The position numbers and the translations under genes are program-made. Positions 1 to 7,710 of a DNA stretch of 12,901 nucleotides are shown here, piece by piece. Source of the DNA: a bacterium (GTDB lineage Bacteria; Ratteibacteria; UBA8468; B48-G9; JAFGKM01); contig JAKPNC010000064.1 of NCBI GenBank assembly GCA_029548585.1, positions 1 to 12,901 of the forward strand. The letters are read 5' to 3'. The notes under the pieces were generated by a model, which saw nothing but the letters and a program-made list of their open reading frames with translations, was not told where the DNA came from and made no database searches. Every line of letters starts with the position of its first letter. The first letter of the stretch is position 1.

Positions 1-222
1 TGAAAACGGCAGGAGATAGAACTTGCCTCTTATTATTTTTTTCGCCGCCACCGGGCAGAACCTTCTTATAACTTCGCATCCCATGACCTCTATACCGTGT
101 TGCTCGGCGTTAACCAGGAAGCAGGGTCCGGGTTTCCCAGAGTCTATTTCCCAGTACGGAAGCCTGAATTCCCTTATCTTCGTGGTTTTTATGTCGAGAT
201 ACTTTTTTGTCACTTCCGACAT
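1..222 (-). CDS. Aspartoacylase/succinylglutamate desuccinylase-like zinc hydrolase, N-terminal part (runs off left edge)
   Basis: This is a partial gene: 74 N-terminal residues are visible before the left edge. It begins MSEVTKKYLDIKTT and carries a 'GKPGPCFLVNAEQHGIEVMG' block. That block matches the first metal-binding motif of the M14-like AstE/AspA family, in which the His and Glu of an HGxE motif bind zinc (here in AEQHGIE, near residues 42-45). Family members remove acyl groups from amino acids or related amides. The start is chosen because AGGAGGA (complement of 231-237) lies 8 bases upstream of the ATG. It lies 127 bases downstream of the PIG-L deacetylase on the same strand, with no convincing promoter or T-rich terminator in between, so it may be the last gene of that operon. 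Substrate cannot be inferred. The remaining zinc His and catalytic Glu lie outside the window. Confidence 0.72.
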   Translation of the reverse strand, partial: MSEVTKKYLDIKTTKIREFRLPYWEIDSGKPGPCFLVNAEQHGIEVMGCEVIRRFCPVAAKKIIRGKFYLLPFS

Positions 223-349
223 TTCTTTTCTCCTCCTGTTGCAATCCCGCCCTGCCATATATCATTAGTTCATTTGCAAAAAGTTCTTCATGGGAAGAGG
301 GAAGCTTTGTCCCCTGTTCCAACGGCCCCTGGCATTGGTTGTGTCCGTG

Positions 350-1126
350 TCACTGGCCGGTATACTCACAAGGCCGGGCAGGCAGTACTTTTATGAAGGC
401 CTCCGCATGGGGCACTCCGAGCCTTTTGCCCCATGCCTCGGCACGACTGTTGGCTATTCTTTTCAGGCGCTCTCCGACCTGGCTCCTGTGAAGGTAGAAG
501 GCCTCCAGTTTTTTCCTGAAATACCTGCTCACGTCGACCAGCATGTCGGGTTCCGTATGCCTGATTTCTCCTCCCGAGCTCGGTCCCCAGTTGTAGAGAC
601 TTCCCAGTACGGTTTCCAGAGACGCCTCCATATAAGCCTTGCAGACGAGGCTGCAGACATTCCTGTGTTCGGGATCAATGTCAAGCTGCTGGGTGAGGAT
701 TATTTCCGGTTCTTCTCTCCTGATGATCTCCGCAAGCAGGCTGACGCAGTCCTTTTTTTCAGGGGCAATCAGGATGCATTCCCTGCTGCCGGGTATGGAT
801 AAACGCCTGTATTCCTCGGTTCCGATGTAATAGAAGTTGCCCTCGTTGTCGCAGCAGAACCTCTGCTTGAAATTCAGATGCAACGGCTTGAGCCCGAAGA
901 CTGCGGCCGCCTCCTTCGCTTCGCCCTGGCGCACGGTTTGGCTCTCCGCCGGGAGAAGGAATTTCTTGTACTCTCCGTTTTCGTCCAGGTTGATGCCTGC
1001 GGAATCATCCGTTGCCACGATATATACCCCCCTGTAGCCTTCATCGAGATATTTTGCCAGGGTTCCTCCTGCCTGGAATTCTATGTCGTCCGAATGGGCC
1101 CCTATTGCCAGTATGGTTTTTTTCAT
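350..1126 (-). CDS. PIG-L family N-acetylglucosaminyl-type deacetylase
   Basis: This is a 258-residue protein of the PIG-L/LmbE family: zinc-dependent hydrolases that remove N-acetyl groups from GlcNAc-type amino sugars (GlcNAc-PI, mycothiol and bacillithiol precursors, chitin oligomers). The N-terminal signature AHSDDIE (H11, D13, D14) replaces the usual AHPDDE, and DPEH (H154) stands in for the usual HPDH second motif, so metal binding looks intact. No signal peptide is seen, so it is probably cytoplasmic. An ATG 26 codons upstream exists, but MKKTILAIGAH is the typical family start, it follows GGGGGAGG, and it forms an ATGA overlap with the stop of the upstream gene, implying translational coupling. 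It belongs to an operon with the PHP protein and the mutarotase-like protein. The natural substrate is unknown; a sugar or glycoside amide is likely from context. Confidence 0.9.
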   Translation of the reverse strand: MKKTILAIGAHSDDIEFQAGGTLAKYLDEGYRGVYIVATDDSAGINLDENGEYKKFLLPAESQTVRQGEAKEAAAVFGLKPLHLNFKQRFCCDNEGNFYYIGTEEYRRLSIPGSRECILIAPEKKDCVSLLAEIIRREEPEIILTQQLDIDPEHRNVCSLVCKAYMEASLETVLGSLYNWGPSSGGEIRHTEPDMLVDVSRYFRKKLEAFYLHRSQVGERLKRIANSRAEAWGKRLGVPHAEAFIKVLPARPCEYTGQ

Positions 1127-2088
1127 GCCTCCCCCGGTTTGGCTTCCTTCATTCTTCTGAAAATCGTTGTGACGGAGATCCTTGAAGAGGTGTTTTTTCT
1201 CCATTCACGGGCGGTGCCTCCTGCGGCTTCTATCTCCATGAATCCGGCTCCGTCGTTGTAAACGCTGTACTTGACGGGCATATCCCCGGGCTCTTCCCCG
1301 GGCGGCCTGTCTGATATGTCAAAATGGATGAAGCCTTCCCCGATGGGCCCTGCCGTCCTTCTTACCGCTATGCCTCTTGAAGGATCCCTGTATTCTATCC
1401 ATTCGACCCGGGGGGATATGCCTACCTGGAACCTGCTGTCTCCCTCCGTGCGTATCCTCCAGGATCCGTTTTCAAACCTCCTGTAATCGTCGCTCGGGGC
1501 GTAAAGATCCCAGACATCCTCTTTTGAGGATTGAGGTACGATTACCTCGCATCCTTTACGGCAGTCGAACTGGCACAGGCTCCATGGCCCTATCATGCAT
1601 GTATCCATTCCCAGGGTGCGTGATCCGATGTATTCTATGGATTCAAGGCTTCTTGCTTCGAGAAAGCCGGCTTCCCTTTTTATCTCCAGGCTCCTGCCGA
1701 AAATGGCGGAGATGCCTGTTCCCCTGCTGTTTATAAGGTCTATTTCGGCGGTTACCGCGGCGCTATTCCTGCCTTCAGAGACGACCCTGTACCGGGCGCC
1801 GGTGATCCCCGGGGGTACTCTCCAGGCTTCTGTCGGGTATTCGTACCCGAAAACGGATCCCTCGGGGGCCGGCCAGAGCCCGTCTCCGCCGGGATTGATG
1901 TAACATTCCATAGAGCTCTGGCGGGTAAAGGCTTCCGGGTTGACCCTGCTGATGACTTCTCCGTCCAGAATAGTGAAAAATCTTCCCTCGAGGGATAATC
2001 CCACGATTACTCCGTTTTCCTCCGTGCCTACCAGGTGGAAGGGTTGTCTGCAGTAGTCGAACATTTCAATGAGTTGGCGGCCGGTCAT
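1123..2088 (-). CDS. Uncharacterised mutarotase-like (DUF4380/DUF6786-like) protein
   Basis: This is a 321-residue soluble protein with no signal peptide or membrane segment. It is rich in beta-strand-type residues and contains a GGDGLWPAPEG block followed by W-x-VPPGITG. This resembles the GG-x-x-LW-APE motif seen in galactose-mutarotase-like domains of unknown function (DUF4380, DUF6786), often found near sugar-degrading genes in Planctomycetes, Verrucomicrobia and Lentisphaerae. I infer a beta-sandwich carbohydrate-binding or epimerase-like fold. No catalytic residues can be assigned from sight. The start follows GAGAGG and overlaps the PHP gene stop as ATGA; its own stop overlaps the PIG-L start as ATGA. 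The middle position in such a tightly coupled operon suggests it acts in the same pathway, perhaps on the anomeric form of the sugar handled by its neighbours. The family assignment is by motif memory only. Confidence 0.7.
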   Translation of the reverse strand: MTGRQLIEMFDYCRQPFHLVGTEENGVIVGLSLEGRFFTILDGEVISRVNPEAFTRQSSMECYINPGGDGLWPAPEGSVFGYEYPTEAWRVPPGITGARYRVVSEGRNSAAVTAEIDLINSRGTGISAIFGRSLEIKREAGFLEARSLESIEYIGSRTLGMDTCMIGPWSLCQFDCRKGCEVIVPQSSKEDVWDLYAPSDDYRRFENGSWRIRTEGDSRFQVGISPRVEWIEYRDPSRGIAVRRTAGPIGEGFIHFDISDRPPGEEPGDMPVKYSVYNDGAGFMEIEAAGGTAREWRKNTSSRISVTTIFRRMKEAKPGEA

Positions 2089-2870
2089 TTTAACCTCTCT
2101 TTGCCCTTGCCGGGCCTGAAGGATATCCGGCTGAACTCTTCTGCCCGGACCCCCATTTGTTTCAGGAATTCAGCATGCATGCCGAGTTGCCCGACTTGCT
2201 CCATGCTGTGGGAATCGGTCCCGGGAGATATCCTGACGCCCTCTTCGAGACATGCTTCGAAAAAGGCAGGATCAGAAACGTTGCCTGAATGGAAATTCAG
2301 CTCGGCGGCAACCCCGCAGGATTTCAGGATTTCGGCAAGAGGCCTGAAGAGATGGGAAGGTATCTTCAGGCCTTTCCTTGAGAAAAACCTGAAAGGATGA
2401 GCAAGGACGTCTATTCCCTGCATGCAGAGAGCCTCGTTGGCCTTCATGAAAACGCTTTCGGTATCCTGCGTGGAACGGGAAAAGGACTCTTCCCTGGTGA
2501 AAAGGACATGGATGCTTCCAATGACAATCCAGGCTTTTTCCCTGTCTTCAGGAAGAAGGTTGATCTTTCCCGACCTGTCGAGATCCACCTCGAAGCCCGC
2601 CCTGGCGTACGGAAAATGTTTTTCGATGGAAGACAGGTAGCGGGATATTCTCGGTGACATGTTCGATTTTTTCATGAAGGAGGGGTCGTCTATGGATTTC
2701 CAGCAATCTGCCGGAGTAAAGTAAAGGTGGCCTGCATGCTCTGTGAAAGCGATGTAGTCGAGCCCCATTCCTTTTGCCTTTTCCACTGCTGCATCTACTG
2801 TAATACCCGCTGCACAGTATGCGAACTGGGTATGGCAATGGTTGTCAAAAAGACTGTATCTGTTTTCCAT
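2085..2870 (-). CDS. PHP-domain metal-dependent phosphoesterase (histidinol-phosphatase-like)
   Basis: This 261-residue PHP (polymerase and histidinol phosphatase) family protein carries all the metal-binding motifs in order: HCH (H11, H13), TEH (E44, H45), FEVD (E94), GSIH (H121), LAHP (H158) and GTDSH (D219, H221). These motifs form a trinuclear metal site that hydrolyses phosphate esters. The length and the FxEH and GSxH motifs place it near the HisK/HisJ-type histidinol-phosphatase branch. No other histidine biosynthesis gene is present, and the context is sugar modification, so a sugar-phosphate or nucleotide substrate is equally likely. It is the first gene of the operon, about 39 bases behind a predicted sigma70 start site. 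The ribosome binding site is weak (GGA in ccggaatga). It overlaps the next gene by ATGA. Confidence 0.88.
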   Translation of the reverse strand: MENRYSLFDNHCHTQFAYCAAGITVDAAVEKAKGMGLDYIAFTEHAGHLYFTPADCWKSIDDPSFMKKSNMSPRISRYLSSIEKHFPYARAGFEVDLDRSGKINLLPEDREKAWIVIGSIHVLFTREESFSRSTQDTESVFMKANEALCMQGIDVLAHPFRFFSRKGLKIPSHLFRPLAEILKSCGVAAELNFHSGNVSDPAFFEACLEEGVRISPGTDSHSMEQVGQLGMHAEFLKQMGVRAEEFSRISFRPGKGKERLK

Positions 2871-2916
2871 TTTTTATCATTCCGGGATAATCGAAAAGCC
2901 CTGACAGGCCCTTTTT

Positions 2917-2945
2917 ATTAAAGCATCATGTCACAGTTTTGTCAA
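2917..2945 (-). promoter_or_regulatory. Sigma70 promoter of the PHP operon
   Basis: On the minus strand TTGACA (2945-2940), a 17-base spacer and TTTAAT (2922-2917) match the sigma70 consensus at 11 of 12 positions with ideal spacing. The start site is predicted near 2910, giving a leader of about 40 bases to the PHP ATG. It lies in the 232-base divergent region shared with the isomerase. Confidence 0.7.
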
Positions 2946-3002
2946 AGGAGACCGCAGCCCTGTATCAGCCATGCCGGGGACCCGGAGATTTTGATCTCTG
3001 AC

Positions 3003-3030
3003 TTGAAAATTTTGCGGGATATGGTAACCT
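3003..3030 (+). promoter_or_regulatory. Possible promoter of the sugar isomerase gene
   Basis: TTGAAA, a 16-base spacer and TAACCT on the plus strand make a moderate sigma70 match about 70 bases before the isomerase start. The -10 box is weak. This is the best candidate in the divergent region but it could be chance. Confidence 0.3.
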
Positions 3031-3102
3031 TATTGCCTGTAGTCTACGAGCCATGTCCGGCGGACGGAAATGGCTCTGTTTTTATTCAATATGGAGGATA
3101 CA

Positions 3103-3867
3103 ATGGGAGAGATTATAGCGGTTGCGCAGATGTACACGGTAAGAGATTATTGTACTACAGTTGCGGATACGGCAGCGACATGCGGGAAACTGAAAAAGAT
3201 AGGATACAATTACGTCCAGGCGTCGGGAATCAAGGAACCGAAGGATGTAAAGGAACTTAAAAAAATATTTGACGACAACGGGCTTGTTGCCTGTACGACC
3301 CACAGGGCTTCTCTGAAGGAAGTGATTGAGGAAACCGACAGGGTCATAGAAGAACACGTATATCTGGGCAGCGTATCCGTTATTTCGGGGCTTTCGGCGG
3401 AATACTTCAACAGAGACGGTTTTTACAGGGCGGCTGAAGAGCTCGGCAAGGTTATAGGAAAGGTAAATGCCGCAGGCATGGTTCTGGGCCTGCACAACCA
3501 TTCGGGAGAATTCGAGCGCTTTGACGGCAAAACCGGACTCCAGATAATGCTTGACAACTGCAAGGGGCTTGAGTCTGAACTGGACGTCTACTGGGCCCAG
3601 AACGGCGGAGCCGATCCCGCCTGGTGGATCGAATATTTTTCCGGCAGGTGCAGCCAGATACATTTCAAGGATATGGGGGTCGTTGGACACAAGCAGACCA
3701 TGCCCCCGATAGGCGAGGGGAACCTCAACTGGGAAAGGATAATGTCAGCCTGCAGGAAATCAGGTGTCGGGTATGCCATAGTCGAGATGGACAGGCCGAC
3801 CATAGATGCCTTTGAAGCTTTCAGGATCAGCCTTGAAAACATGAAGAAGTGGGGAATCCGGACATAA
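3103..3867 (+). CDS. Sugar phosphate isomerase/epimerase (xylose-isomerase-like TIM barrel)
   Basis: This 254-residue protein belongs to the AP-endonuclease-2/xylose-isomerase-like TIM-barrel family (IolE, IolI and similar enzymes), which isomerise, epimerise or dehydrate sugars and inositols at a divalent metal. Visible motifs are GLHNHSGEFERF (H131, H133, E136), the strand ESELDVYW (D161), QIHFKDM (H187, K189, D190) and the late-strand IVEMD (E228). The acidic and His residues are spaced as in the family's metal site. The conserved PIGEGNLNW block comes before the last helices. Start choice: ATG 3103 is preceded by GGAGG (3093-3097) at 5 bases and gives the typical strand-first N-terminus (EIIAVAQMYTVRD); an in-frame ATG at 3070 lacks this. 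No signal peptide, so cytoplasmic. It is transcribed divergently from the PHP/PIG-L operon and may serve the same pathway. The exact substrate is unknown. Confidence 0.88.
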   Translation: MGEIIAVAQMYTVRDYCTTVADTAATCGKLKKIGYNYVQASGIKEPKDVKELKKIFDDNGLVACTTHRASLKEVIEETDRVIEEHVYLGSVSVISGLSAEYFNRDGFYRAAEELGKVIGKVNAAGMVLGLHNHSGEFERFDGKTGLQIMLDNCKGLESELDVYWAQNGGADPAWWIEYFSGRCSQIHFKDMGVVGHKQTMPPIGEGNLNWERIMSACRKSGVGYAIVEMDRPTIDAFEAFRISLENMKKWGIRT

Positions 3868-3889
3868 TCGGCAAAGAAGCGTTTGAGAA

Positions 3890-4396
3890 TCAGATATCTA
3901 TGGATGGCCGGGCAATGATTTTAAATTCCTTGAAAGGCCAGTATTTCAGGATTGCCTTGCTCATGATGAGCTCTTCATCAACAGGGCCCCATACGCTGCT
4001 GTCCTCGCTCCTGTTCCTGTTGTCTCCGAGAAGGAAATAATGGTGTTCTGGGATCTCTTTCTTTAGCTTGTAATCCGGGGCTTCCTTGATGTATGGTTCT
4101 CTCAGCTTTCGCCCGTCAATGTAAACCTTCCCGTTCTTTATTTCTATCGTCTCTCCCGGGAGTCCTATGATCCTCTTGGCAAGTATCTCGTCGCTCGCCA
4201 GCGGGTCCCTGATCATGACGATGCTCTTTCTCGGAAACCCGGTCTTCTTTATCGTCATAATCCTGTCGTTGACCTTGAGTGTCGGTTCCATGGAACCGGA
4301 AATAACCTCGTAAAAGCGTACTTCTTTTACGCCGAAAAAGTATCCGACAAGGAATACAAAGCATACCATCAATATGGAATTTATCAGCCTGAACAT
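3890..4396 (-). CDS. lepB: Signal peptidase I
   Basis: This 168-residue type I signal peptidase (S26 family) cuts Sec and Tat signal peptides at the outer face of the inner membrane. One N-terminal membrane segment (about residues 4-22) anchors it. Catalytic motifs are present: SGSMEPTL (Ser35 nucleophile), AKRIIGLPGE (Lys74 general base) and GDNRNRSEDSSVWGPV (box E, residues 124-139). It is short compared with the roughly 320-residue enzyme of E. coli and has a single anchor, like many Gram-positive and PVC enzymes. It lies 141 bases downstream of the secreted lyase on the same strand but has its own promoter. There is no Shine-Dalgarno sequence, and the -10 box ends only 6 bases before the ATG, so the message may be leaderless. 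It is convergent with the isomerase, with a gap of 22 bases. Confidence 0.95.
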   Translation of the reverse strand: MFRLINSILMVCFVFLVGYFFGVKEVRFYEVISGSMEPTLKVNDRIMTIKKTGFPRKSIVMIRDPLASDEILAKRIIGLPGETIEIKNGKVYIDGRKLREPYIKEAPDYKLKKEIPEHHYFLLGDNRNRSEDSSVWGPVDEELIMSKAILKYWPFKEFKIIARPSIDI

Positions 4397-4402
4397 TTGA
4401 AT

Positions 4403-4432
4403 ATTTTAAACCACCGGATACCCTTGAGTCAA
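4403..4432 (-). promoter_or_regulatory. Promoter of lepB, predicted leaderless
   Basis: On the minus strand TTGACT (4432-4427), an 18-base spacer and TAAAAT (4408-4403) form a strong sigma70 match. Only ATTCAA separates the -10 box from the lepB ATG, so transcription should begin at or within a base or two of the start codon. Confidence 0.6.
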
Positions 4433-4537
4433 GATTTTTATATGGAAATATTAATGAGGCAATGGAGATCAGGGCCGGTTTTACCCGTATCAAAAGGCCA
4501 ACGGTCATGCCTGGGTGCGTCATGGGGAGCCTGCTTT

Positions 4538-7500
4538 CTAAAGACTTCCCGGTATGGCCAGTCCGGCCTGGGGCATAACCCTGTCGGAAAAGGGCCTGTC
4601 GGTGATGATCTTCCCGTCCCGGATGATTTTGACATGCCCGCCCGTATTTCCGGTCCGGTTCAGAGATATCTCGTAATCAAGGTTTTCGAATGAGAAGAAA
4701 ACCCTGATCTTTCCGTTTTCTTCTATGGTCCGGCTGCCGGTCATTCTGACGGTTGCCCGGTCTGACACCTGTATCAGGTGAAGAAACATGTCCTCTATGA
4801 CAGGCTTTGAGGGTCTGACTTCAACCCGCCATCGGCCCAGAGTTTCCGTCACCGCACTGCTGTCGGACATCTTCTCCCGCGCAAAATGGCTTTCTATGGG
4901 CCAGTTCCGGCCGCCCGAGAAGAATTCCATGCCCGGCCCTCCCACCTTGGATATGCTGCAATTTTCAGGATAGAGAGTCCTGCAGAAAATCCTTCCTTCT
5001 CCCTGTTCAGCCATGAAATCCTTTCCGGAGAGGATAGGTTCGTTTGACGTGTGCAGGAGCCAGGTCTTGCCATATTCGGCCTTTGAAGAGGATACCCTGT
5101 CGAAGACAAGGAAGATGTCAGGCTTGAGATATATGAATTGTCTGACCATCTGCCTGCATTTTTCAGGGGCATAAGCGCCCGAGGCATCTACCGCCGTATA
5201 AACGAACAGGGGATCTGACTCGAATGCAAGGGTCTTTGCAAACCTTGTTATCCTGGACTGGCTTCCCGGGAAACGTTCTCCGGGCATCTCCACCAGGACG
5301 GCGTTGTGGGCAACCGTCCGCATGGCGTAATTTACGGTATGGGGGGAGTTCTCCGGGTTGCCCGTTCCGCTGTCGAGGGCAAGGTGTCCTTTCCTGTATA
5401 TGCTGAAGTGGGTCGCATCATGATGGAGCGCGGTGGCCGTGCCCCCTCCGCAGGAGAGGAGGGCGTAAGTGTCATCCGGCCCGAATCCGGATGACATGAA
5501 TACCAGGCCGGCATTTTCAAAATGCCGGCCGACAGGCATGTTTTCCGGGATGCCGGAACGTGCCGTTTTCCCCGCTCCGGTGTGAAGGAATGGATTTACG
5601 GGGTGCTCCCCGGCCCCCTTCTTCCCTGTCTTCTCTTCTATCTGCTGCCTCAGGTGAAGGGCTATGGAGGCATAACCCGGGTTGGAGCTGTCGAAGAAAT
5701 GGGCCGTGTGGCTCAGGTGGTCGTATAAAAGGTCCCCGTTTACGATTTTAGTTCCCCATGAACGGTCGTATCCGAACTGACGTACGGAATTTCTTGTAAT
5801 TCCGAGAAAGTTTCTAAGCACGTAATCAGGGTTGATTATATGTACCCATTCGGGTGGGATGGGTTCTCCCGTTGCGGCCTGCCATGAGTACATGAAGGCC
5901 CAGAAGACCGTGGGCTGGTGGCCGAACGCGTAATCAAGCTTTACCTGCCACGCCCCGTCATCTCCCGATGCGTCCAGCATGGATGAGAACATCATCTCTT
6001 CCTGCCTGTATCCGTGTCCCAGGAGGCACATTACCCTGGCGTGGATAACGTCGTCGAGTTTCTCATCCAGAAATGCCGCGCCCGCGTACCATAGCATATC
6101 CTGAACATAATAAACGTAATGCCTGTCAAGCCTTCCCTGTATGCGGTCTTCGAGGTAGACCGAGTAAGAGTAAAAGAGAAGGTCGGAGAAAAAGGATTCC
6201 CTTTCGTCTTCCGGCAGGTCTTCCCATGTCCAATCGAGGGCGGCAAGGGCAGATACCCTCGAATAGCTCCTCGTATGGTCATGATTTTCCCTTGCGAGGT
6301 AATAATCGCATGTGGACCGGAACATCATCTGAATCTTTTCCAGGAGAGCCTTATTTCCTGTTACCCTGTAAACGAAGGCGGCCTTCATAAGGTTCAGGCC
6401 GTAATCTTTCTTCTCCCCTTCCTTCAACCCGAGATTTTCGGACTCCTTTCTGATTTTTTCGAAGTATTCCTTTTCCTCCCCGAGTGCCCTGTCCCTGACG
6501 GCCGGCCAGGTCTTTTCACTGAAGAAGAGCCTTGGCCTGGAACGCCGGATTTTGGCAGACTGCCTCATTGCTGCGATGTAATCGAGAGCCAGATCCCTTG
6601 AAGTCCTTTCAAGGCTTTCTTTTGCTACCAGGGCGTTGAGAATCTCCAATGACCTGGCGTAATCCCTCTGCTGCATGTAAGAAAATCCTTTCAGTAGCTG
6701 CACCCTGTCTTTTATTGATTCTTTACTGCAGGCCTCGGAGGCGGCTTCAAAAGAAGCCATGGCCGCCGGGTATTTCTTTTCACGGAGAAAGGTTTCTCCT
6801 ATCCCGAGGAGAGCAAGCGCCCTGTCCGCGTCTCCGGCCGAAGGAAGCTTTAGCGCGTCTTCGAAATTGCCCCGGACATCCTTCCAGTTGCTCTCTTTCT
6901 GGTCGTAGAGACGCATCTCTCCCACGGCAAGGAGAGATGCCGCTTTCTGCTCATCGGTCACTGCTTCGGACAGGGATAGTTGGAACATCCGCCTCGCCTT
7001 TCCAAAGTCGACCGCCGGCCTCATGAAACCGCTCGAAAGGCTGTTGTCCCAGGAATAGAGTTTCCTGCCTTCCTGGTAATGCTTCTGCCATAAACCTCCC
7101 TTGAGATGATGGTCCACCTGTGCATGTTCCAGGTAAGAGCCTCCAGAGCTTACCACCACGGCGATAACGCTGTCGACGGGATATCCTTCATTAATGGCGG
7201 GTATGGTTATGGAAGCCTTAAGTTCCTTCCACTCCGGGGTTGTTTCGTTCCAGGGGGAGGAGATGGATCCTGACCATTTCAGCCTCTTTTCCACGGGATG
7301 CATGTAGTAGGTGTAAAGCATTGCAGAGACCCGGCTTGCCTCTTTTGCCATCTTAGCGAAAAAGGATACCTCTATACGGTCTCCTTCCGAGACGGCTATG
7401 GGATAGGAAGATGAGAGGTGTCCGTTTAGATAGACAAACGGGGCGCTCTTGAAAGCCCCGGAAGGATCTTCCACGATCCTGTATTCGTACACTCCCCTGG

Positions 7501-7624
7501 TGGGGGAGGGGTTCAATTTCCACCTTGACGGGAATTCTTCCCCCTGAATCACCGTCATCCCCTCGGGAAATCCTGTTCCGGCCAGGAAAATAAAAAAGAA
7601 AAAAAGTGTTTTTCTTGCCGCCAT
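4538..7624 (-). CDS. Secreted heparinase II/III-like polysaccharide lyase with N-terminal carbohydrate-binding-like and TPR-like regions
   Basis: This 1028-residue exported protein begins with a signal peptide (basic AARK, then a Phe-rich hydrophobic core, residues 1-22). Residues about 30-170 look like a beta-sandwich binding module (strands such as GDRIEVSFFAKM). Residues about 200-345 contain TPR-like helix pairs (ALLGIGETFLREKKYPAAMASFEAA). From about 365, RPRLFFSEKTW opens the alpha/alpha toroid, with DHLSHTAHFFDSSNPGY further on. The C-terminal beta domain has the heparinase II/III hallmark HHDATHFSIYRKGHLALDSG near residue 733 and RTVAHNAVLVE. Family enzymes cleave uronate-containing polysaccharides (heparan sulfate, alginate and others) by beta-elimination; the substrate cannot be told here. 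Start: ATG 7624 has GGGGAGG 9 bases upstream; the upstream in-frame ATG (7642) contains that site. It is probably co-transcribed with the two prepilin genes (gap 86 bases). Lentisphaerae and relatives carry many such lyases. Confidence 0.88.
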   Translation of the reverse strand: MAARKTLFFFFIFLAGTGFPEGMTVIQGEEFPSRWKLNPSPTRGVYEYRIVEDPSGAFKSAPFVYLNGHLSSSYPIAVSEGDRIEVSFFAKMAKEASRVSAMLYTYYMHPVEKRLKWSGSISSPWNETTPEWKELKASITIPAINEGYPVDSVIAVVVSSGGSYLEHAQVDHHLKGGLWQKHYQEGRKLYSWDNSLSSGFMRPAVDFGKARRMFQLSLSEAVTDEQKAASLLAVGEMRLYDQKESNWKDVRGNFEDALKLPSAGDADRALALLGIGETFLREKKYPAAMASFEAASEACSKESIKDRVQLLKGFSYMQQRDYARSLEILNALVAKESLERTSRDLALDYIAAMRQSAKIRRSRPRLFFSEKTWPAVRDRALGEEKEYFEKIRKESENLGLKEGEKKDYGLNLMKAAFVYRVTGNKALLEKIQMMFRSTCDYYLARENHDHTRSYSRVSALAALDWTWEDLPEDERESFFSDLLFYSYSVYLEDRIQGRLDRHYVYYVQDMLWYAGAAFLDEKLDDVIHARVMCLLGHGYRQEEMMFSSMLDASGDDGAWQVKLDYAFGHQPTVFWAFMYSWQAATGEPIPPEWVHIINPDYVLRNFLGITRNSVRQFGYDRSWGTKIVNGDLLYDHLSHTAHFFDSSNPGYASIALHLRQQIEEKTGKKGAGEHPVNPFLHTGAGKTARSGIPENMPVGRHFENAGLVFMSSGFGPDDTYALLSCGGGTATALHHDATHFSIYRKGHLALDSGTGNPENSPHTVNYAMRTVAHNAVLVEMPGERFPGSQSRITRFAKTLAFESDPLFVYTAVDASGAYAPEKCRQMVRQFIYLKPDIFLVFDRVSSSKAEYGKTWLLHTSNEPILSGKDFMAEQGEGRIFCRTLYPENCSISKVGGPGMEFFSGGRNWPIESHFAREKMSDSSAVTETLGRWRVEVRPSKPVIEDMFLHLIQVSDRATVRMTGSRTIEENGKIRVFFSFENLDYEISLNRTGNTGGHVKIIRDGKIITDRPFSDRVMPQAGLAIPGSL

Positions 7625-7652
7625 CGTTTCATGCCTCCCCATTCTGATAAGT

Positions 7653-7672
7653 GGCTGAGCCGTTCTTCAGCC
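7653..7672. other. Short hairpin between prepilin gene and lyase gene
   Basis: GGCTGA and TCAGCC form a 6-base-pair stem with an 8-base loop in the 86-base gap upstream of the lyase start. There is no T-run on either side, so it is not a classic terminator. It could stabilise a processed message or tune lyase expression, or be chance. Confidence 0.3.
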
Positions 7673-7710
7673 CTGGATTGAATGTCTGCCCGGGATACCA
7701 GGGGCCGGTT

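Noticed and set aside
319..338. Possible terminator after the PIG-L stop
   Set aside because: The stem is short and broken by an internal loop, and no T-tract follows on the minus strand.
290..802. 170-codon plus-strand frame across the PIG-L gene
   Set aside because: Antisense to a well-supported gene, with no family resemblance.
350..1204. Longer PIG-L protein of 284 residues starting at 1204
   Set aside because: The 26 extra residues are not typical for the family, and ATG 1126 has a Shine-Dalgarno-like GGGGGAGG and an ATGA overlap with the gene before.
3070..3102. In-frame ATG at 3070 for the isomerase
   Set aside because: It lacks a ribosome binding site; ATG 3103 has GGAGG at 5 bases and the family-typical N-terminus.
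3082..3690. 202-codon minus-strand frame antisense to the isomerase
   Set aside because: It lies fully inside a gene with clear family motifs, and its product has no recognisable domain.
4473..4499. Imperfect hairpin GGCC(GG)TTTT / AAAAGGCC between the lyase and lepB
   Set aside because: The stem has a 2-base bulge and no T-run follows on the minus strand, so it is not a credible terminator.
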